Part shown: one piece after another, positions 42,854 to 51,886 of the stretch
How the letters are laid out: the number at the start of each line of letters is the position of its first letter
Numbering within the stretch: position 1 is the first letter of the stretch
Assembly (NCBI RefSeq): GCF_049673105.1
Contig: NZ_JBATXG010000001.1
Span: 1-64,000, forward strand
Source: Castellaniella sp049673105
GTDB lineage: Bacteria; Pseudomonadota; Gammaproteobacteria; Burkholderiales; Burkholderiaceae_B
Reading direction: 5' to 3'
Length of the DNA: 64,000 bases
Program-made: the position numbers and the translations under genes
Notes under the pieces: generated by a model
Databases searched by the model: none
Told to the model about the DNA's origin: nothing
The model's input: only the letters and a program-made list of their open reading frames with translations

Positions 42854-44605
42854 TCAGGCCCAGGTATCGCGCAGGGTCACGGTGCGATTGAGCACCGGAC
42901 GGTCGGGCTGGGAGTCGTGGCGGTCGGCGACGAAATAGCCCAGCCGTTCGAACTGCCAGCAGGCGCCGGGTTCCGCCACGGTACCGGGTTCCAGCCAGGC
43001 CTGTACGACGCGGCAGGAATCCGGGTTGATGGCCTGCAGGAAATCCTGGTCGCCCCGGTCCGGATGAGCCTCGCGAAACAGCCGATCGTACAGGCGGATT
43101 TCGGCGGCGACGGCATGCGCGGCGCTGACCCAGGTGATGGCGCCCTTGACCTTGACGGCATCCGCGCCGGGGGTGCCGCTGCGCGTGTCGGGCAGGTATT
43201 CGCAATGGACTTCGACGACGTCGCCCTGTTCGTTTTTCACGCAACCGGTGCAGCGCACCACGTAGCCGTATTTCAGGCGCACCAGGTTGCCGGGGAACAG
43301 GCGGAAGTACTTTTTGGGAGGGTCTTCGCGGAAGTCGTCGCGTTCGATCCAGAGCTCGCGGGTCAGCGGGAATTCGCGCCGCGCGCCGTCGGGATCGTGG
43401 GGATTGACGGGGGCGGAGCAGGGTTCCGTGTGGTCGGCGGGGAAGTTCGTGATGACGAGCTTGATCGGATCGAGCACGGCGACGGCGCGGGCGGCTGTCG
43501 GGTCCAGATCGTCGCGCAGGGCTTGTTCCAGCACACTGTAATCGATGCGGGAATCGGCCTTGGAGACGCCGATCCGGTCGCAGAACAGGCGGATGGCGCT
43601 GGGTGTATAGCCGCGGCGGCGCAGGCCTGCCAAAGTGGGCAGACGCGGATCGTCCCAGCCGTGCACGTGGCCGTCGACCACCAACTGGCGCAGCTTGCGC
43701 TTGCTGGTCACGACATAGCTGAGATTCAGACGAGCGAATTCGTACTGGTGCGGCAGCGGCGCGGCCAGCTGGCCCAGTTCGGTCAGGCGTTCCAGGATCC
43801 AGTCGTAGAACGGGCGCTGGTCTTCGAATTCCAGGGTACAGATGCTGTGTGTGATGCCTTCCAGGGCGTCTTCCACCGGATGCGCCCAGGAATACATGGG
43901 GTAGATGCACCAGGCATCGCCCGTGCGGTGGTGGCTGGCGTGGCGGATGCGATAGAGCACCGGGTCGCGCAGATTGATGTTGGGCGAGGCCATATCGATG
44001 CGCGCCCTCAGCGCCATGGCGCCATCCGGGTATTTGCCGGCTCGCATCTCGCGCAGCAGGTTCAGGGATTCTGCCGCCGGGCGTGCGCGCCAGGGGGAAT
44101 CCGTGCCCGGTTCGGTCAGGGTTCCCCGGGTGGCCCGCATCTGGTCGGCGGATTGCTCGTCGACGTAGGCGTATCCGGCCTGGACCAGCGCTTCGGCGAA
44201 TTGGTAGAACGTTTCGAAATAGTCGCTGGCGAAATACTGGTGTTCCGTGCCGTCGACCGTCCATTCGAAGCCCAGCCAGCGCACCATGTCGATGATGGCG
44301 TGGACGTATTCGTCTTCCTCTTTTTCAGGATTGGTGTCGTCGAAACGCAGGTGGCAGATGCCCTGGTAGTCGCGCGCCAGTCCGAAATTCAGGCAGATGC
44401 TCTTGGCGTGGCCGAGGTGCAGGTAGCCGTTGGGTTCAGGCGGAAAGCGGGTGCGGATGCGGGCGGGGTCGACTGCCCCGGCCAGACGGGCGGCGGCGTG
44501 GCTGGGCGGAGGCGCCCATAGCCGGTCCTGGTAGCGGCCTGCTTTCAGGTCGTTATCGATGATGGTGCGCAGAAAATTGGAAACAGGCGCGGCGTCGGTG
44601 GTCAT
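42854..44605 (-). CDS. glnS: glutaminyl-tRNA synthetase
   Basis: A 583-residue class I aminoacyl-tRNA synthetase. The HIGH motif appears as PPEPNGYLHLGHAKSI near residue 55 and the KMSKS-like motif as VTSKRKL near 265. The TRGTLTEPGTDSPWR region and the two C-terminal beta-barrel anticodon domains are present. First gene of the glnS-minCDE group, 6 nt ahead of minC. Confidence 0.97.
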   Translation of the reverse strand: MTTDAAPVSNFLRTIIDNDLKAGRYQDRLWAPPPSHAAARLAGAVDPARIRTRFPPEPNGYLHLGHAKSICLNFGLARDYQGICHLRFDDTNPEKEEDEYVHAIIDMVRWLGFEWTVDGTEHQYFASDYFETFYQFAEALVQAGYAYVDEQSADQMRATRGTLTEPGTDSPWRARPAAESLNLLREMRAGKYPDGAMALRARIDMASPNINLRDPVLYRIRHASHHRTGDAWCIYPMYSWAHPVEDALEGITHSICTLEFEDQRPFYDWILERLTELGQLAAPLPHQYEFARLNLSYVVTSKRKLRQLVVDGHVHGWDDPRLPTLAGLRRRGYTPSAIRLFCDRIGVSKADSRIDYSVLEQALRDDLDPTAARAVAVLDPIKLVITNFPADHTEPCSAPVNPHDPDGARREFPLTRELWIERDDFREDPPKKYFRLFPGNLVRLKYGYVVRCTGCVKNEQGDVVEVHCEYLPDTRSGTPGADAVKVKGAITWVSAAHAVAAEIRLYDRLFREAHPDRGDQDFLQAINPDSCRVVQAWLEPGTVAEPGACWQFERLGYFVADRHDSQPDRPVLNRTVTLRDTWA

Positions 44606-44637
44606 ACTGTCCGGTGCATAATAAACTAGCGCACATT

Positions 44638-45984
44638 ATGACTCAAACCGCATGGGTTCTGTCGCTGACCCAGTTCTACCTGGGCCTGGGCTTCCTGTTG
44701 TTCTTCCTGGCGCTGGAACTTGGCCTGGCGTGGGTGCTGTTCGTCCTGCGCTTGCGGGCGAGCCGGGGGGCGGCTGCTTTGCTGGCGTATCGCTTCTGGG
44801 TGCGCATCTACGCCTTGGCCTTGATCATCGGTTTTGCGGCCAGTCTGCCGCTGTTGTTGCAGATGGGTACGCTCTGGCCGGAATTCATGGACAGGGCGGG
44901 GGAAGTCGTCGGGCCGCTGCTCGGTATGGCCGTCCTGACCGCCTTCGTTTTCAAATCCTGTTTCCTGGGGGCCATGCTGTATGGCCAGCGCACGCTGTCC
45001 GACCGGGCACATACGACGGTGGTGGGCATGGTGGCGCTGGGCACCTCGCTGACTGCCTGGTGGATCGTCGTGCTGCTGGCTTGGCTGCAATGGCCGGTGG
45101 GCGCCAGCCTGACGGAAGACCATTATCAGATCGTCAGTTGGACGGCGTTGTTGGGTGGCGCGGCCCCGGCTTTATTCGGGGTGCTGGTGTCGGGCGGCTT
45201 GATGCTGGCGGCGACCTTGATGCTGTCGATCACGGCGCAGCGCACACGCTCGCGGCCCAGTGACGAGGGCGATCGGGCTGTGTTCGCGGGGGGCGCCTGG
45301 CTGGTGCTGGCGGCGCTGGTATTGCAGGTCGGTTTGGCGGCGTGGCTGGGCAGCCAGTTGTTGCCCGTCCAACCGGCGCGGGTCGCAGCCGTCGTGCCTC
45401 AGTGGCATAGCGGGCCGCCCGAACCGCTATCCTTGCTGGCCTGGCTGGACGTGCAGGCCAGCCGCAATGCCTGGGTGCTGACTGGTCCGGCCCTGCCATC
45501 CGGCTGGCTGCCGACCGGCGCGGCAGGCGACGTCGCTGCCGTCACCCTGCATGGCTTGGACGATCTCAGAGGCATGCGTCCCCCCGTCTGGCTGACCTAC
45601 GCCAGTTCGCGCCTGGTCGTGTTGCTGACGGGGGTGCTGGCCGTGATGGCGCTGGCGGCCTGGTGGCGTGGTCGCCGCCTGGGGTTCGAACCGGACAGCC
45701 TGACGCCCGCGAACCGGATCGGTTTGCAGGTCATGGCGTGGCTGGCCTTGGGGGTGCAAGCGGTCGGGTGGGGCCATTTGATGGTGGGCAGCCTGCCCTA
45801 TGCCATTTACGGCACCGTGACATTGCGCGAGATCGGCACGGTCCAGTCGCCCGACAGTTTGTGGCTGATCCTGGGGGTGCAGGTACTGGTCTATGGCGCC
45901 CTGGCGCTGGGGTTCCGCCAGCTGCTGGGCCATACGTTGCGCTACGGCGTGGTGCCGGTGGCTCGTCATCGGGGGCGTGCATGA
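44638..45984 (+). CDS. divergent cytochrome bd subunit I-like protein lacking haem ligands
   Basis: A 448-residue membrane protein with about nine helices. Segments such as HTTVVGMVALGTSLTAWWIVVLLAWLQWPVG align with CydA. By hand alignment to E. coli CydA the haem ligands His19, His186 and Met393 correspond to Leu20, Gly181 and Val327, the conserved Glu99/Glu107 to Ala98/Lys106, and the GRQPW motif reads GSLPY; Arg391 is kept (Arg325) and so is one His (125). So it probably does not bind the three haems of a normal bd oxidase. Start 44638 is preferred to 44614. Overlaps the next gene by 4 nt (ATGA). Confidence 0.75.
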   Translation: MTQTAWVLSLTQFYLGLGFLLFFLALELGLAWVLFVLRLRASRGAAALLAYRFWVRIYALALIIGFAASLPLLLQMGTLWPEFMDRAGEVVGPLLGMAVLTAFVFKSCFLGAMLYGQRTLSDRAHTTVVGMVALGTSLTAWWIVVLLAWLQWPVGASLTEDHYQIVSWTALLGGAAPALFGVLVSGGLMLAATLMLSITAQRTRSRPSDEGDRAVFAGGAWLVLAALVLQVGLAAWLGSQLLPVQPARVAAVVPQWHSGPPEPLSLLAWLDVQASRNAWVLTGPALPSGWLPTGAAGDVAAVTLHGLDDLRGMRPPVWLTYASSRLVVLLTGVLAVMALAAWWRGRRLGFEPDSLTPANRIGLQVMAWLALGVQAVGWGHLMVGSLPYAIYGTVTLREIGTVQSPDSLWLILGVQVLVYGALALGFRQLLGHTLRYGVVPVARHRGRA

Positions 45985-47030
45985 TTGATTCTCTCGCCGC
46001 TCTGGTGGGTTTGGGGGCCCAAGATCCTGCATTCTGGATGCCCCTGGCCTTGATGGGCGTGTTTTTCGCCACGCTGGTGGCCGGCGTGTTGCTGGACGGT
46101 TTCGATATTGGCGTGGGCTGCGTGTCGCTGGTGGCGCCGGCGGCCTTGCGACCGCGCATGCTGTCCCTGCTGGGACCGTGGCGCGATGCCAACGAATTCT
46201 GGTTGTTCCTGGGCATTGGGCTACTGGCGGCAGCGTTCCCCTATGCCTGGTCGCAGACGCTGGGGCGCTTGTATTTGCCGCTGTCCTTGCTGGGCCTGGG
46301 CACTTTGCTGCGTTCGGTCTGTTTCGAATGGCGTTTGCGGGTGCCGGTAGAACGGCAGGGACCCTGGCGGTTTGGCTTTGGCGTCGGGGCGGTGCTGGTG
46401 GCATTTTCCCACGGCTATCTGTTGGCCCGGGTGGCCGTCGCCTACGAGACCGGTGCGGGGTATACCGGGTTTGCCGTGCTGATGGGGGTGTGTTCCGTGG
46501 CGGTGTACAGCCTGCTGGGCGCCGCCTGGCTGATGATGCGCGAAGCGGGCGAGCTTCGGGTCCGGGCGGTCGGCTGGGCGCGGCGCACCCTGCGCTGGAG
46601 CGCCGTCGGGGCGATCGGCGTGTCGGTGGTGCTGGATTTTTCCAACGCCGGCGTTTTCCTGAAATGGGGAGATGGCGATCACTGGTATGCGGTGGCGCTG
46701 GTCTGGGGCGGGCTGCTGCTGTGCTTCGTGCTGACGGAGATGACCTTGCAGCGCATGATCGCGCACAGCTACCGGGCCTCGGCGCTGCCCTACGCCCTGG
46801 TGCTGGTGATTCTGTTGCTGTTGCTGGGCGGCCTGGGCTACAGCTTCTTCCCGTATATCGTGCTGGACGAAGTCACTTTGTGGGATGCCGCTGCGCCGGT
46901 GGCGACCTTGAGTCTGGCCCTGTCGGCGACGGTGATTGCGTTCCCCGTCGCGCTGATCTTCAACCTCTGGGTGTACTGGCGCATGCTGGGGCGTTCGCGT
47001 CCCCCCAGTCCCCCGGACTTTCGCGGCTGA
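45981..47030 (+). CDS. cytochrome bd subunit II-like protein
   Basis: A 349-residue protein with about nine helices. FFATLVAGVLLDGFDIGVG, LLGPWRDANEFWLFLGIGLLAAAFP and LGLGTLLRSVCFEWR correspond clearly to CydB. It starts within the stop of the preceding CydA-like gene and ends 3 nt before the ClC gene, so the three are almost certainly cotranscribed. In a true oxidase this subunit stabilises the haem-bearing subunit I; with a ligand-less partner the role is unknown. Confidence 0.85.
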   Translation: MIDSLAALVGLGAQDPAFWMPLALMGVFFATLVAGVLLDGFDIGVGCVSLVAPAALRPRMLSLLGPWRDANEFWLFLGIGLLAAAFPYAWSQTLGRLYLPLSLLGLGTLLRSVCFEWRLRVPVERQGPWRFGFGVGAVLVAFSHGYLLARVAVAYETGAGYTGFAVLMGVCSVAVYSLLGAAWLMMREAGELRVRAVGWARRTLRWSAVGAIGVSVVLDFSNAGVFLKWGDGDHWYAVALVWGGLLLCFVLTEMTLQRMIAHSYRASALPYALVLVILLLLLGGLGYSFFPYIVLDEVTLWDAAAPVATLSLALSATVIAFPVALIFNLWVYWRMLGRSRPPSPPDFRG

Positions 47031-47033
47031 TCC

Positions 47034-48782
47034 ATGCAAAGACCCGATCTGCGCGCGCAAGCGAACGGCGTAGTGGCCATGTTGTGCTGGGCGGCCTTGG
47101 CCGGGGTGGGCGGGGCGCTGGTCACCATCGCTTTTCATGCCGGCATTCACGCCATCCAGCGTTTGTTTGCGGAACAACCCGGCTTGATCACGCAGGTCAT
47201 GGGCAGCCTGTCCTGGCCCTTGCGCCTGCTGGTGCCTGCCGTGGGCGGGCTGTGCGCTGGGTTCCTGCTGGTGGCGGCCCGTCGGGTCTCGCACGACAGG
47301 CATTCCAGCTATATGGAAGCCGTGGCCATCGGCGATGGCCGCATGTCTCTGGGGCAGGGGGTGTTGCGTTCCCTGTCGTCGCTGTGCACGGTGGCGTCGG
47401 GCGGTTCGATCGGGCGCGAAGGCGCGATGGTGCACCTGGCGGCGCTCTGGTCATCGGGCCTGGGGCGGTTGTTGCGGGTCGATAGCGCGCATCTGCGCCT
47501 GTTGGCGGCGTGCGGGGCAGCGGCGGGGGTCTCGGCTGCTTACGGTGCGCCGCTGGCCGGCGCTGTGTTTGTGGGCGAGATCATCCTGGGGTCGATGTCG
47601 TTTCAGAATTTCGGCCCCCTGTTGGTGGCGGCGGCGGTGTCCAGCCTGATCATGTACCTGACCGGCAACTATGAACCCCGTTACCCCATGCCGGAGCTGC
47701 AGGCGATTCCGCCCGAATTGTTGTTGCCCTGCTTGGCTTTGGGCGTGCTGGCCGGCGTGGGGGCGGCCCAATTTTTGCGCTGCATTCATGGGGTCAAGAC
47801 GCTGTTCGTCCGCACCGGCCTGGGCCTGCCGCTGCGTTTGGCGCTGGGGGGCCTGCTGCTGGGCGCTTTGCTGACCCAGTTGCCCGAGATGGCCGGCAAT
47901 GGCAACCGGGTGGTGCTGTCTTTGCTGCATAACGATTGGGCGTGGCAGACCGTGCTGCTGATGCTGTTGTGCAAAGTCCTGGCCACCGCGCTGACGGCAG
48001 GCTCGGGCGCCGTGGGCGGCGTGTTCACCCCCACCTTGTTCGTGGGCGGCGCTTTGGGCGTGCTGTTCGGTCAGGTGCTGGGCGACGCCTGGCCGGTGCT
48101 GGCCGGACATGGCGCCGTGTTCGCGCTGGTGGGCATGGGGGCGTTCCTGGCGGCGGCCACCAGCGCGCCTTTCATGGCGATCCTGATGATTTTCGAAATG
48201 ACGCTCAGCTACCAGATCGTGCTGCCGCTGGTGCTGGCCTGCGTCATCGCTTATTTCGTGTCGCGCGGGCTGGCCCAGGCCGTCATGTACGAAGTCACCC
48301 TGCATCACGAGGACAACCAGGCCTTGCGTCAGCGCCTGCGCCAGGCCCGGTTGGACAGCTTGTTGCGACCGGCGGAAACCGTGGTGCGCACGTCCATGCC
48401 GGTGCGTCAGGCTCAGGAAATGTTCCTGGACTACCCGGTCAAATACCTGTACGTGGTGGACGAGGAAAACGGCTGGCAGGGCGTGATCGCCCAGCAGGAC
48501 CTGACGCGCATGATGCTGGGAGAGATCGACGTGGCGGCCAAGACCTGCGGCGATGTGCTGCGCCTGGATTTCGTCACGCCGCTCTACCTGGACATGAGCC
48601 TGGACGAAGCCCAAACCCATTTCAGCGCTTTCCAGGGCGAACGCCTGCCCGTGGTCAGCCGCGACCGGCCTGCGCAGCTGCTGGGGGTGGTCTACAAGTC
48701 GGATCTGCTGGAACGCTATTCCCAGCTGAAGCGGGCCGTCGATAGCGAAGACGCCTTTGTTTTGTCGCCCCGACGGCGCTGA
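47034..48782 (+). CDS. ClC-family chloride channel/transporter with CBS domains
   Basis: A 582-residue ClC protein. The selectivity-filter and gating elements are visible: GSIGREGAMVHLAAL with the gating glutamate, and GAVGGVFTPTLFVGGALG. About ten helices span residues 15-420, then a pair of CBS domains occupies about 445-580 (TSMPVRQAQEMFLD; GEIDVAAKTCGDVL). CBS pairs usually bind nucleotides and regulate transport. It is encoded 3 nt after the CydB-like gene, suggesting a shared job in membrane energetics or pH balance (inference). Confidence 0.92.
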   Translation: MQRPDLRAQANGVVAMLCWAALAGVGGALVTIAFHAGIHAIQRLFAEQPGLITQVMGSLSWPLRLLVPAVGGLCAGFLLVAARRVSHDRHSSYMEAVAIGDGRMSLGQGVLRSLSSLCTVASGGSIGREGAMVHLAALWSSGLGRLLRVDSAHLRLLAACGAAAGVSAAYGAPLAGAVFVGEIILGSMSFQNFGPLLVAAAVSSLIMYLTGNYEPRYPMPELQAIPPELLLPCLALGVLAGVGAAQFLRCIHGVKTLFVRTGLGLPLRLALGGLLLGALLTQLPEMAGNGNRVVLSLLHNDWAWQTVLLMLLCKVLATALTAGSGAVGGVFTPTLFVGGALGVLFGQVLGDAWPVLAGHGAVFALVGMGAFLAAATSAPFMAILMIFEMTLSYQIVLPLVLACVIAYFVSRGLAQAVMYEVTLHHEDNQALRQRLRQARLDSLLRPAETVVRTSMPVRQAQEMFLDYPVKYLYVVDEENGWQGVIAQQDLTRMMLGEIDVAAKTCGDVLRLDFVTPLYLDMSLDEAQTHFSAFQGERLPVVSRDRPAQLLGVVYKSDLLERYSQLKRAVDSEDAFVLSPRRR

Positions 48783-48826
48783 GGCCTCATGCCCTGGTGA
48801 CGGAACGCGGTGGTCATTACGATATA

Positions 48827-48842
48827 CTGTGATTTTGCACAG
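48827..48842. promoter_or_regulatory. LexA (SOS) box upstream of ruvB
   Basis: CTGTGATTTTGCACAG fits the CTGT-N8-ACAG LexA consensus exactly at its conserved ends, within a longer imperfect inverted repeat (ATATAC to GTATAT, about 48822-48849). It overlaps a TATACT -10-like hexamer (48823-48828), so LexA binding would block the promoter. It lies 43 nt before the ruvB start. Confidence 0.75.
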
Positions 48843-48884
48843 CGTATATTCTGTTCAACGCAGTTTTTGGTAGCACGGCACTTT

Positions 48885-49943
48885 ATGGCGATACAACCCG
48901 ATTCTCTGTCTTCCGGGACCCTCGAACCCCGGCTGGTGGCCCCCGACATCGTGTCGCACGCCGAAGACTCCATCGAACGCGCCCTGCGGCCCAAATCGCT
49001 GGGGGACTACGTCGGCCAGCAGCGGGTGCGCGAACAGCTGGATATTTTCATTGCCGCCGCCCGCCAGCGCGGCGAATCCCTGGATCACGTGCTGCTTTTC
49101 GGCCCGCCCGGTCTGGGCAAGACCACCCTGGCGCACATCGTGGCCCATGAAATGGGGGTGCAGCTGCGCCAGACTTCCGGTCCGGTACTGGAACGCCCAG
49201 GCGATCTGGCCGCCATGCTCACCAATCTGGAACGCAACGACGTCCTGTTCATCGACGAAATCCATCGCCTGTCGCCTGTGGTCGAGGAAATCCTTTACCC
49301 GGCGCTGGAAGACTTCCAGATCGACATCATGATCGGCGAAGGCCCTGCCGCCCGCAGCGTCAAAATCGATCTGCAGCCCTTCACCCTGGTGGGGGCGACC
49401 ACTCGCGCCGGCATGTTGACCAATCCGCTGCGTGACCGTTTCGGCATCGTGTCGCGGCTGGAATTCTATTCCGCCGATGATCTGGCCCATATCGTGCGGC
49501 GCAGCGCCGGATTGCTGGGGGCCGACACCACGCCCGACGGCGCTGCGGAAATCGCCTGCCGTTCACGGGGCACGCCGCGCATCGCCAATCGTCTGTTGCG
49601 CCGTGTGCGCGACTATGCCGAGGTCCGCGCCAGCGGGCGCATCGACCAGACGACTGCGCAGGCCGCGCTGGCCATGCTGGAAGTCGATCCCCAGGGCCTG
49701 GACCTGATGGATCGCAAACTGCTGGAAGCCATCGTGCATAAATTCGATGGCGGCCCCGTGGGGGTGGACAGCCTGGCCGCCGCCATCGGCGAAGAGCGCG
49801 ACACCATCGAAGACGTCATCGAACCCTATCTGATTCAGCACGGCTATCTGCAGCGCACCCCCCGGGGGCGCATGGCCACGCGCCGTTGCTGGGAACATCT
49901 GGGCCTGAAGGCCCCCGCCGCCAGCGGGGGGGCATTGTTCTAG
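48885..49943 (+). CDS. ruvB: Holliday junction branch-migration helicase RuvB
   Basis: A 352-residue AAA+ ATPase that drives RuvAB branch migration. Walker A GPPGLGKTT and Walker B LFIDEIHRL are present, with the sensor region VGATTRAGMLTNPLRDRFGI and the C-terminal winged helix. Start 48885 (MAIQPDSL) is chosen because the in-frame extension upstream runs through the LexA box. Unlike the usual ruvC-ruvA-ruvB order, ruvB is on the opposite strand and separated from ruvA by recQ. Confidence 0.96.
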   Translation: MAIQPDSLSSGTLEPRLVAPDIVSHAEDSIERALRPKSLGDYVGQQRVREQLDIFIAAARQRGESLDHVLLFGPPGLGKTTLAHIVAHEMGVQLRQTSGPVLERPGDLAAMLTNLERNDVLFIDEIHRLSPVVEEILYPALEDFQIDIMIGEGPAARSVKIDLQPFTLVGATTRAGMLTNPLRDRFGIVSRLEFYSADDLAHIVRRSAGLLGADTTPDGAAEIACRSRGTPRIANRLLRRVRDYAEVRASGRIDQTTAQAALAMLEVDPQGLDLMDRKLLEAIVHKFDGGPVGVDSLAAAIGEERDTIEDVIEPYLIQHGYLQRTPRGRMATRRCWEHLGLKAPAASGGALF

Positions 49944-49971
49944 GCCCCCTACGTACGCCGACGCCGGCACG

Positions 49972-51879
49972 TTAGGCGCGAATTTCCTGCACGCAGGCCA
50001 CCACGTCGGCGCCGTAGGTTTCAAGTTTGCGGGCGCCCACGCCGCTGATGCCGGCCAGAGCGTCCAGGCTGTCGGGGCATTGCAGGGCGATCTCGCGCAG
50101 AGTGGCATCGTGAAAGATCACATAAGCGGGCACGCTGTGCTCTTTGGCCACCCGCGCGCGCCAGGCCCGCAGGTGTTCAAATCTGGCCAGCGCGTCGGGC
50201 GGTAGAGCATCCAGTTGCGCCGCCGTGGTGGTGCGCTGGCGGCTGGTCTTGGCGCGTTTGACGGCCACCGGGCGCAGCATCAGGGTGCGTTCGCCTTTGA
50301 GCACGGCACGGCTGGCTTCTGTCAGCGCCAGTGTGCCATAGCCTTCCAGATCCACGGTTACCAGGCCCAGGGCCAGGGCTTGGCGCAGAATGCTGCGCCA
50401 GGCGTCCACCGACAGATTTTCCCCGACTCCGAACACGCTCAGGGTGTCGTGTCCGTGCTGTGTCACGCGTTCCGTCACCTGGCCGCGCAGGATGTCGATC
50501 AGATGGCCGCCGCCGAAGCGTTGGCCGCGCTCGCGCCACAGGCGGTAGATGGCGGACAGCAGTTTCTGCACGGCGACGGTGCCGTCCCAGGCAGCGGGCG
50601 GTTCCAGGCAGGTATCGCAGTTGCCGCAGGGGGCGAGGGTCTGGCCGAAATAGGCCAGCAGGTCCTGGCGCCGGCAGGTGACGGTTTCGCACAGGGCCAG
50701 CATGGCGTCCAGTTGGCGCATCTGGCGGCGCTGATGCAGGGAATCGCCGTCCGAGTCGTCGATCATGCGCCGCTGCTGCACCACATCCTGCAGTCCGTAC
50801 GCCAGCCAAGCGTCCGCCGGCAGGCCATCGCGACCGGCGCGACCGGTTTCCTGGTAATAGCCTTCGATGGACTTGGGCAGATCGATATGGGCTACGAAGC
50901 GCACATCGGGCTTGTTCACCCCCATGCCGAAGGCAATGGTGGCCACCATGACGATCCCGTCTTCCCGTAAAAAACGGGCTTGGTGAGCGGCGCGGGTACG
51001 CGCGTCCAGTCCGGCGTGATAGGGCAGGGCCGGGATGCCGTTGCGCGTCAGGAATTCCGCTGTCTGTTCCACGCGGTTGCGTGACAAAGCATAGACGATG
51101 CCGCATTCCCCGGTGTGTTCCGCGCGGATGAAATCCAGCAGCTGGCGGCGGACTTCCTGTTTTTCGACGATGCGATAACACAGGTTGGGGCGGTCGAAGC
51201 TGGCGACGAACTGCGGGGCGTCCTGCAGGGCCAGACAGGCGACGATGTCGTTGCGGGTGGCGGCGGTGGCGGTGGCCGTCAGCGCGACTCTGGGAATGTC
51301 GGGCCAGCGTTCCGCCAGCAGGGTCAGGCCCTGGTATTCGGGGCGAAAATCATGCCCCCATTGCGAGACGCAATGCGCCTCGTCGATGGCGAACAGGGCG
51401 ATGCGGCCTTGATCCAGAAAATCCAGGCAACGGGGTGTGAGCAGCCGTTCGGGGGCCACGTACAGCAGGTCCAGCGCGCCGCTGAGAAAGGCGCGCTCCA
51501 CCTCGCGGGCCTGGCCCGGCGTCTGGGTGGAATTCAGGAAGGCGGCCCGCACGCCCAGTTCTTGCAGGGCGTCGACCTGATCCTGCATCAGGGCGATCAG
51601 GGGGGAAATCACGATACCGGTGCCGGGCCGCACCAGGGACGGGATCTGGTAGCACAAGGACTTGCCGCCGCCGGTCGGCATCAGCACCAGCGCGTCGCCA
51701 CCGGCAATGATGTGCTCGATGATGGCCTGTTGTTCGCCCCGGAAGGTCTCGTAGCCAAAGACTTCGCCCAGGGCTTCCAGGGCCGAGTCGTAGCGGGCCG
51801 GGGGCGGTTCGGCGACCTGATGCGCGGTGTGCACCGGTTCGCCGTCCATGTTCCACAGCGGGAAGTCGTCGTCGTGCAT
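49972..51879 (-). CDS. recQ: ATP-dependent DNA helicase RecQ
   Basis: A 635-residue 3'-5' helicase. Walker A MPTGGGKSLCYQIP, DEAH box in IDEAHCVSQWGHDFRPEY, the RQC zinc site (CRRQDLL and PCGNCDTC) and a C-terminal HRDC domain (about 545-630) are visible. It lies 7 nt after ruvA on the same strand and is convergent with ruvB, i.e. it occupies the place where ruvB is expected. Confidence 0.96.
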   Translation of the reverse strand: MHDDDFPLWNMDGEPVHTAHQVAEPPPARYDSALEALGEVFGYETFRGEQQAIIEHIIAGGDALVLMPTGGGKSLCYQIPSLVRPGTGIVISPLIALMQDQVDALQELGVRAAFLNSTQTPGQAREVERAFLSGALDLLYVAPERLLTPRCLDFLDQGRIALFAIDEAHCVSQWGHDFRPEYQGLTLLAERWPDIPRVALTATATAATRNDIVACLALQDAPQFVASFDRPNLCYRIVEKQEVRRQLLDFIRAEHTGECGIVYALSRNRVEQTAEFLTRNGIPALPYHAGLDARTRAAHQARFLREDGIVMVATIAFGMGVNKPDVRFVAHIDLPKSIEGYYQETGRAGRDGLPADAWLAYGLQDVVQQRRMIDDSDGDSLHQRRQMRQLDAMLALCETVTCRRQDLLAYFGQTLAPCGNCDTCLEPPAAWDGTVAVQKLLSAIYRLWRERGQRFGGGHLIDILRGQVTERVTQHGHDTLSVFGVGENLSVDAWRSILRQALALGLVTVDLEGYGTLALTEASRAVLKGERTLMLRPVAVKRAKTSRQRTTTAAQLDALPPDALARFEHLRAWRARVAKEHSVPAYVIFHDATLREIALQCPDSLDALAGISGVGARKLETYGADVVACVQEIRA

Positions 51880-51886
51880 GCTGTCG

